Assembly: GCA_963576565.1 (NCBI GenBank)
Contig: OY755038.1
Location: 13,035,756-13,099,755, forward strand
Length of the DNA stretch: 64,000 nt
Direction: 5' to 3'
Source: Aspidapion aeneum
Lineage: Eukaryota > Arthropoda > Insecta > Coleoptera > Brentidae
A program made the translations under genes and the position numbers. The notes beneath the pieces were generated by a model, which saw only the letters and a list, made by a program, of their open reading frames with translations, made no database searches and was not told the origin of the DNA. Shown piece after piece: positions 56,172 to 64,000 of the stretch (positions are counted from its first letter, which is position 1; every line of letters begins with the position of its first letter).

Positions 56172-59100
56172 AGTGCCTTTTATCTTCAAACTTTAAACTT
56201 TAATTAAAACTGTTAATTATACCTCCCAATTATAAAAACTAAACCACGCAATAACAAACACAAAGTTCACTTTAAATTCACTAGTGAAAACCACTATAAA
56301 TTTTCTCACAAATGTAGAAAATATAGAACTTAAATACGGGCAGACGCGAACAAAACCGAAAAACACCGGAGCAGTAAGAAAGTAAAATTTATTTGCATTT
56401 AAAAATGTAATCATAATTTATATTAAGTATTTGTACAACCAACTATGACGTCCAACCTTGCAGAGAGAAATAACTACTTAAATCCTAAATTAGAATTAAC
56501 AAGTAGCCATAAAAAAGTTAAAAAAATAAAAGAGAGACCAGAGTTTTGGCAGTGTTTAGGTCTTATGTTCCACTCCTGCGTGAGTAAAACCAAAAAAAAA
56601 ATAATTGCGCTTATCCTAGCTGAACTGGATTAAAATTAAAGTTAAGTGATGTTTGTTTACCTCAGCAACCGAATAGGTAAATTTATCCCTAAATGGAACG
56701 TACAACAGACTACCTATAACAAAAATCCCAAAGCTGTTGTACACAGTTAACGCTAGGGTATACTCCTGCTATTGCAGAACGGCTCCACAAATAAACTCCT
56801 CAAAAAACCCAAATCGCCGTATACAATGATTTTTCTAAAAAGAAAAAATCAAAACCCACTTTAACCTGCTTACCTATTCTGAGTCTACACGAAACATGCA
56901 TTGCTTAAGGTCACATCATCCCTTAATATATAAGTGAACGCAATAAACGTCGGAACAGATGTTCATGTTATAGAAATCGTAAAATATGCTCAATTAAAAA
57001 AAAATCCGCTCGCTGAAATTGCGTCGAATTAGACTAGTAAGGATGTTGTGTGTAATTAAAAAAAATTTAAAAAAAATTACCGATGTTATTAAAAAATTTA
57101 CAGAAATAACGTCTTGGTAGGACTGCAACTCTCTAATTCTTCATTAAAATGAAATTCCCAAAACTTAAACTAAATTGATGCAAACCATGGTCAAGAAGAC
57201 CCTAGGATCGTACCGAAAGGTGTCCAAAAAAAATTTTTGGTGTCGACCACAGTAGTCCAATAGTCAAAAAAATTAATTAGTGACTCACTAAAATTTTCAA
57301 AAATTACTCCACTCTGATAGGTGGTTTGGAGTAGGGAGAAGAAAAAAAAATTAAAACAAATGATGATAGGTTGTTAAAACGTGAGGGTTCGAAATAAAAT
57401 TATATTTTAATTCAGCAAAAAAAAATATTTAAATAAACTGGTCAAACCATTGTAGGGGCAAGGTACTACTATGCACCAAGGAAAAAAATGTCCAACAAGA
57501 AAATCAAGTTTCCCTTTTAAAAAAAATATTTAAAGAAAAATATTTAAAAAAATATTTTCAAAAAATTAAAAATGTTTAAGTGGGGTTGCAGCTCCTATTA
57601 GTGAACCTTAAAAAAAAATTTAATAAAACCAACACCAGAAAAATCTTATTCGAGTTGTCATGCAACAGTTTTTGTTCTTTTCCTTTAAAAAAAACAGTTG
57701 TCAATTCCCTTTCCTCTCCCAAAACTGTGGCAATGTGAAAAGTAAATGAGCTAGAAAAATTAATTTACTATACAAAAAAAATTTTGAAAATTAAATTTAC
57801 TTAAGAATCGTAAGGTATAAAAATCGTAATTGCAAAACAACAATCAGTTTAGGAAAAGTTAAAAAAATATTTGTTACAAAAAAACAACCGATGTTAGTGT
57901 ATTTGTTTAAAATTATTACTTAAGGAAATAAGGAACGTTAGTACTTATTTACTGTACCACTATAATGTGAAGAACCTTTGCACTCAACTCTGTAAAGAAT
58001 TATCTTGTGTGCACTTTCAAAAAAACAAATATGAGAACAATTTCAAGGTTCACCTATAACGTTGTAAAACTAAATCTGCCTACTCAAGTGTCTTTACACA
58101 AAACATCTAATCAAAAAAAATTTTACTGCTTAATGCATTCTCAGATCCTTATTCCTGGTGTTCACGAGATATAAAATTAAGTTGGGCCCTTTCCGCAACT
58201 ATTAGTTAAAGCAAAATTACCAAATGTCCAAGGGCTAATGAGACCCCATCACCTACAAATGATATCTTGAAATGAAACAGTTGGGAATAATCCTGCGTAA
58301 AAACCAGCAACCTATATGAACTATTACATTAATTTTAAAAGAGCATAATAAAACTCCCGGCCCCAATTAAACTTTTGTTATCTCAACAAAACTCGGCCTA
58401 AAACCAAAAAAACTTTTTATTAGACATGTCCCCTATTCCCTAAGTATAATGTCAATAAAACCCAAAAACTTGTGATTTCCATTCCAATCCCATCTGGACC
58501 CTATATATTTTTTAAACGGTCAAACACCCACAGGCGAAACAATATCTTATTTCAAAGAAAGGGTGAAGATATTTTGAAGCATCCTGTGAAAATAGGACAC
58601 TATTATGGAAAATTGTTCAGATCAGTGTTCTTACTACTTTTTAACCTAAATATATCTAGTTCCCTCATATGCATGTTACTATTATATTATATTAATTCCT
58701 ATCATAACTAAACAGATCACAAAAATTGTCTTTCTCCGCAAATCTGCAAGGTCCTGGAAGATGTGAGATTCAGCCTGTAGGCCAAATTTGGATGTATTTT
58801 AATTTAGCGAAAACCGAAGTTGCGAAATCCTAAAAAGATTAGCAGGAAGTCCTCGTTCCTCGATTTCTACACTCCGAACCAAACATTTCTTCCATTTCCA
58901 CCCAGTTCGCGGGAGGAAAACTCCTAATTATTGCAATACAAAAGGTACTACTATCATATTATGCATAACAAAAAAAATATAGGCCCTCATCATTGTTTAG
59001 TCGCATCAAAGAAAACCTATTGTTTTAAAATTTATTCTTAGGTTGGAATCTTTTTTTTTTAGAAATCAATGATCTTAAATTTATTGTTTAACCTGAACAC

Positions 59101-61472
59101 TTTCCCATTTATTCCACAACAGTGTATTGTAATTTAAAAATTTGCTTCATTATTTGAGGTCACCAGTATGAAATTATTTCAAAATTAAAAAACATGAAAT
59201 AAAAAAAATTATTTCCCAATTGTCCACAACTTCCAAGTTTTCATCCCTAAATACCTAGGTACTTTTTCAGTCTAACACCATCCATCGTTATCCAACATAA
59301 CGCTTTAATTTTAGAAGCAACAAAACGAAGATTAAGTGAAAAGCTAAGCAAGTAGGTTGGAAGTTGCTTTACAATGGGCGCAGATGTAAGGCCCCTTTAA
59401 GTACACGCCACTGTCCTGAAATGCAAACTAACAAAAAAACTGAAGACTAGCATATCTGCCGTCAAACAACATTTGGCATGAAATTAAAACAATTTCATCT
59501 CATACCAGTATCCTCCAAAAACAAAACGTTTTTTTTTCTATAAGACCCAAACACTTAACCAATAAATCTTGTTATTTAAAATTATGATTTGGAAGTAAAA
59601 GATTTATTTATTCCTGCCTGATCAACTAAGACAAAAAAAGTTCACCTTTTTGTAACTCAAGAAGTTCCCGTTTGGTCCCCTAAAAAAAATATAACCTGTC
59701 TGGTCACCCTTTAAAACTACGACCCCTATACAAACCGTTTTGACCAAAACAAGAATTCGAGAAGTTATGCTTACAGAAAAAAAAATAATCTTTTTAAGAA
59801 AGATTAAATTATTTAAAAAAAAGTAAAATTTTGAAATATTTTTACCAATTACCACCGACTAGCATTTATATTTAGTTGAAAGTCTCTCTTAAATTCACTG
59901 ACTCAAAATGACATTACTTAAAAAAAATTACTGAACTTTACAAATGAACTCTACAAATGAACTAAAAAAAAAATCAAAAAAACTTATATCTATATCTGTC
60001 TCAGTTAAACATTTCTTTTGTGGTATTATATCTAGTTGGGCTTCAAATTCATTTTCTCTGAATTCAATCTGGAGCAGGCAAAACTTCTCAAGGCTCAAAC
60101 ATAAATGTTTGCTCTCCAATGGCCATGACCAAGCTATGACCTGAACGCAGAAAAAAATACAGAAAAAAAATAATTGTGAACCAGAAAAGCCTTAATTGAT
60201 AGAAATACCCGTAGGTCATTTAAAAAAAAAATGCACTCCAAAGCCCAATGCTGTATTTTCTACCAAAAAAAATTTGACCAGTCACAAAAACACAACTAGA
60301 CAACTAAACTGGCAACCAAAGACCTAAAAAAACTGTCTTTCAAACAAAATACCCCAAAAAAAAAATGTCAACTGGACTTTTGGCATTAATCTTCAGCCAA
60401 TATGTCGCTCTAGGGTTTTAGCCTTGTATTTCCTAACCTCCCGAGCCGACACTAGTAGTAGTACCCTCCTCTGACCCGATGTAACTGAGTGACGTAAGTT
60501 CTTAATTGTCATCAACAGTTACCTCCAAAAAAAAACAAGAAAAGAAAATGACAAAGCAAAATAAACTCATTTTCCTTTTCCTTTATTACTAATTAATACT
60601 TTCAACTAAACAAAGCTACCAGCTGTTAAGCTATATTTACCCTAAAACAACCTAGCCAAGAAAAATTTGTGTGAAACCCTGTAAAAATATTCCAAATACC
60701 AAGTGGTGATATCCCACAAAAAAAATTAAAATCACCAAAAAAAAATAACTTGTTGACCTAAATAAATTGACTGCACTAAAAAATAATCGGTGAAACAATT
60801 TCTATCTTATCACAAGCAGGAAATAACAACATATTAGTAGTAGGCAACCTGCAAAAAAAATTGTTAGAATAAAAAACACACTACTTATGTCATATATTTA
60901 AAACATAAAAAGACCATGTCTGGAGGTCCATCCACCTATAAATCAACAAAAAAAAATTGAAGTAAATTCACATTGTTGTATTTATTTTTCTTAAAAAATT
61001 AAAATGTGTTTTTCCTACAAAAACTTTAAAGAATTAAGAACATGATTCGGACGCTGTTGAATAAAAACTCCTATGTTTTTTTATCCACTTATTCTTCCTT
61101 AATAAATAAAAATGAATATTTTATTTTCCAAGAAAAAAAACTTGTGAAGATAAGCTAACACAAAAACTATGAGGATCAACAGAGCAACAACGAATTTCAA
61201 ATCAACGCTTAAATATTAAAATATTAGAAAAAAAAATATTTAAAAAGTGTTTTTTCAAAAAAAAAACCAATGATGATGGAAAATCCTGTTTTATAGTAAA
61301 AAAAATGATTGGGTGTCAAAAAACACCGACAGCCACTGAAAGCCTTTAACCTGGCTTTGGCTGTACCACAAAAAAAATTTCTCAAAAAAAATTAAAAATA
61401 ATTTTGTCTTTTTTTTTCCAAATTCAAAAAAACCAAAAAAAATTACATCAGATGTTAAAAAACTAGCCAAAA
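56172..61472 (-). other. Gypsy leader, 5.3 kb, non-coding
   Basis: Between primer site and gag I see no long frame, only many A tracts (T tracts in sense). The first 225 nt (61488-61263) match the mini-copy at 1681-1905. The rest has no partner in the window. The length is far beyond an ordinary leader, so it may include lost coding regions or other insertions; no insertion ends were found. Confidence 0.7.
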
Positions 61473-61488
61473 CACACGTAGGGCGCCA
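61473..61488 (-). promoter_or_regulatory. Gypsy primer binding site (tRNA-Lys type)
   Basis: TGGCGCCCTACGTGTG, three bases from the LTR end. The mini-copy has TGGCGCCCAACGTG, which pairs fully with the 3' end of insect tRNA-Lys(CUU) as I recall it; this copy has one mismatch within the first 14 bases. A second TGGCGCCC lies 41 bp away inside the LTR (61522-61530). Confidence 0.75.
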
Positions 61489-61491
61489 ATT

Positions 61492-64000
61492 TGTGGCCTT
61501 AAAAAAAGTTAAAGAAAATTTGGGCGCCAATTTGTGGCCTTAAAAAAAAAGTTGTGTGACATTTGTGGCAGCTTAAAGACGTCGCCGCCATTTTGTGACA
61601 CTGAAACCCACTGAATAATTAAACAAATATCTGGAAGCAGAACTGTATTTTCCAGCTAGGTAAAACATTGATATGCCCGGTAACTTTTATACAGTGGAGA
61701 AGGGGGGGTTCAGAAATAAGAAACTTTTAAGTGCGCCACATTATTTAATACCAATGTTTTACAAAGAAGATCTTAAATAAAATACAGTTCAACCCAAACG
61801 TTGCAGCCAAACAATGAAATTCTGCTTACTTCCGAGGCTTCCAGAGTATTTGTGTAATTAAGAATAACCAAAAAAAAAATAAACAGAATAAAATTCTAAA
61901 AGATTGAATTAAGATGACAAAACTAGAAGCACTTTACAGGTAGATGGACTCCTTTAACAGGTCATAGTTATCTACATCTGAATCAGTAGTGTGAGACTCA
62001 GTTGTATAAATGATGGTTAAAAATAAGATATACTTCCAAAATTATTCTGTCATAGGGGAGATTCGGACCAAATATCTGCTGTCATCATTCTACGTTGGGT
62101 AGAATGAGACAGACAGCAACCCAGTCCGAGATCCACCCCATGAGGTAAAAATGTGTAAAGAAACCGTTAAAACATGTAATCTCATCTCTCTTTTGTCTCC
62201 GCAAAGTTGGTCATTGGGTTGTACAAATAACACAAGAAAAATTAGTTCATCTTGTTTATTTTAAAAGGTAAAACTGGAGTATTACCAAAAACATGAAATA
62301 AAAAAAAATAATGGAATGTAGTGGAACAAGTCAGGGCCTAAGTAGCAAGACAATCCAAATTTCACAAGAGAAATTGTCTTAAATAAATGAAATGAAGGAA
62401 AACTTAGTAAATACACCGCGTTTACAAGAAGTGTTGCAAAATTATATAGGGAAAGATCACTTCTAAATTATATTGTGAAAGTTATATATGAGAAAAAAAT
62501 TATAGTTAAGGCTTGCTCCTACCTTGGTCCTTGATTATATTGTTAAAATAAAAAATGTGTTTTATTTTGTAAACCTGGATGTGTTGTACCAGACATCTTC
62601 TGCTACTGCTGTTCCGGCTTGCCCCCGCCTCCCCTAATGCCCGCTTAGCACATCACGCTAGGGCAGCACATGGTGGTCAAAATGTTGGTTCTTGCCCGAG
62701 CGTAAAACCCTGTGGAAAATGAAATGTTTCAGTTTCCTGGAGAACCCCATGTCGACTCAATAAAATACAGCAGATTTAAACAGATGAACTAAAATAACCC
62801 TACGTACCTTTCCCAGGGTTAGAACTGGCTCGTCCGGCTTCCCACCAGCGTCCAGCACCGCTGCCGATGGAATGGACAGGGCTGTAGACAAAGGAGAAAA
62901 ACAATATATAGTTTTTATCCAACACGTGGTTAAAAGAAAAATATAAAAACGCCAAAAATTCCCCACGTCTGTTGTCAAAAAAGTACATTTCACACGAAAA
63001 ATAACTACAATTTGGGAGGCAAATATTATCTTGAAGAGTACTCAAATAAAAAAAAATGAAAAGAAATAAAATCGAACTTACCGCTGCTCTTTCCGTACAA
63101 AATGGCGTAGGCCGACTTAAAATTCCCCTCAAAAGGGTGCGAGCGTCACTCCAGATTACGCCTAGACACGACGGACTCACTTGTACAGTCTCTGGGACTG
63201 AACCTGCAGTTTTTTGCAGTGACACCAACCAAAACAATGGCGATCCCAGAGCCTGCTGCCGACCCAGCCAAAATTCGTTAGCAAAGAGAGACAAAGCACT
63301 TCGTCGAGAATACCAGAATAATGTAGTGGCCGGAAACCGTTTTGTAAATTTGGTGGGGAGTGGGGACGGTAAAACGCAATAGTACCAACCTAATCTTCCC
63401 GGTGAAATTCAAATAAAGGATGCAAACCTATTTATAAAAAACTTTTCCGCCAAAAATAAATCTCTACATTCAGTGGCAAGACTGGAAGAAAAAACCCGGG
63501 GTTTTCAAAGTAACCAATGAGGAGATACAGCAATAGTTCTATACAGGTATATAGGGGGCAGCACCGACCAAGGGGATAGGAAGTACGTAAAACGCACCTT
63601 GAGGTGTTGTCAGATCTATTTCCACGGTTGAAATTTTTATAACAAGGACGTCGAGACACCCTCCATACATTTGACCGAACATTTGCCTACCGGACCCCCA
63701 CCAACATATCAAGTAGAAGAAGACTAACCCGACGGACTAGAAGAAGCTCAGCATTGAAACCATCAACTGTAAAATCAATTACTGGAGATCAGGGCATGCA
63801 GCAAACCCAGGAATATTCGAACACTCAACCAATTCCCATATGAGTAAAGCTATACTAAGTGTAGAATTTAGTTGTATTTTAGCTACAGTTTTAGTCACAA
63901 GTTTCCTTTGCTCTTTATATATGTTTTCTCCAAGATTCATATGGTTTGACGCCATTCTTGTAAAACATTTCTACTGTAATAAAGTTGTTTCTGAACCTGA
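61492..64000 (-). repeat. Gypsy 5' LTR, partial
   Basis: Copy of 48020-50563. Differences seen: a 35-bp stretch (48947-48981 in the other copy) absent here near 62420, A-run lengths, and single bases at about 61823, 63222 and 63723. It continues beyond the window. Confidence 0.85.

Larger units (their letters stand above)
48020..64000 (-). mobile_element. Giant Ty3/gypsy retrotransposon, runs off the window
   Basis: Order on the minus strand: 5' LTR (64000+ to 61492), primer site, 5.3-kb leader, gag, pol, polypurine tract, 3' LTR (51256-48020). Both LTRs have the same internal landmarks at an offset of 13,437-13,472 bp and differ by only a few substitutions plus a 35-bp indel over 2.5 kb, so insertion is recent. 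If the 5' LTR is complete the element is about 16.7 kb. Sense to the LRRC49-like gene. Pol is broken (two lesions), so the copy probably moved with help or decayed after insertion. No envelope frame. Confidence 0.85.

Noticed and set aside
48020..64000. Segmental duplication unrelated to an LTR element
   Set aside because: The two copies have TG..CA borders exactly where primer site and polypurine tract of the gag-pol unit between them predict LTR ends.

Overview
The window looks like intronic, AT-rich DNA from an insect; a beetle-like genome is a guess, not shown. It has one multi-exon host gene and a dense, nested set of transposable elements. There is no sign of bacterial or phage gene organisation: exons have GT..AG borders, and the elements are eukaryotic (Penelope-like, jockey-like, BEL/Pao, Ty3/gypsy, Tc1, hAT/pogo/Harbinger-type MITEs, Helentron-like).

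Host gene. Ten exons on the minus strand, from 47373 down to 2586, join with fully consistent splice phases into about 585 codons of one protein. It has a leucine-rich-repeat end, a serine-rich linker and conserved C-terminal blocks, and I recognise it as an LRRC49-like protein (a tubulin polyglutamylase complex component in vertebrates). First and last exons lie outside the window. Introns of up to 11 kb are filled with transposons.

Layout: 1-1481 rearranged Penelope-like element (5' half inverted against its 3' end). 1496-2550 non-LTR RT fragment split by a 628-bp gypsy derivative. 2917-8312 MITEs, a foldback with a nested Penelope copy, a degraded non-LTR element and a second foldback with a nested hAT MITE. 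9010-15243 foldback and TIR elements around exons. 16189-22094 four exons with foldback and Harbinger-like elements between them. 22176-28435 pogo MITE and a jockey-like element broken by two nested insertions. 29482-30546 second Helentron-like copy. 31145-34165 Tc1 transposon whose 5' end is amplified into four ~700-bp tandem units. 34615-35624 foldback with minisatellite arms. 36340-37465 second jockey-like element. 38662-45753 intact BEL/Pao element (identical-looking 660-bp LTRs, 5-bp TSD, unbroken 1794-aa polyprotein) sitting in an older non-LTR tail. 46060-47186 foldback and hAT MITE beside an exon. 48020 to the end: a very large Ty3/gypsy element on the minus strand, with about 3.2-kb LTRs, a 5.3-kb leader and a pol with two visible breaks; its 5' LTR runs off the right edge.

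Most notable: the gypsy family (a primer-binding-site duplication carried inside its LTRs, spliced-looking LTR structure, and a mini-copy at 1681-2308 that starts at the primer binding site instead of an LTR); the Tc1-derived tandem array; the minisatellite foldback; and a shared 'CAGGGTG' terminus on otherwise unrelated foldback elements.
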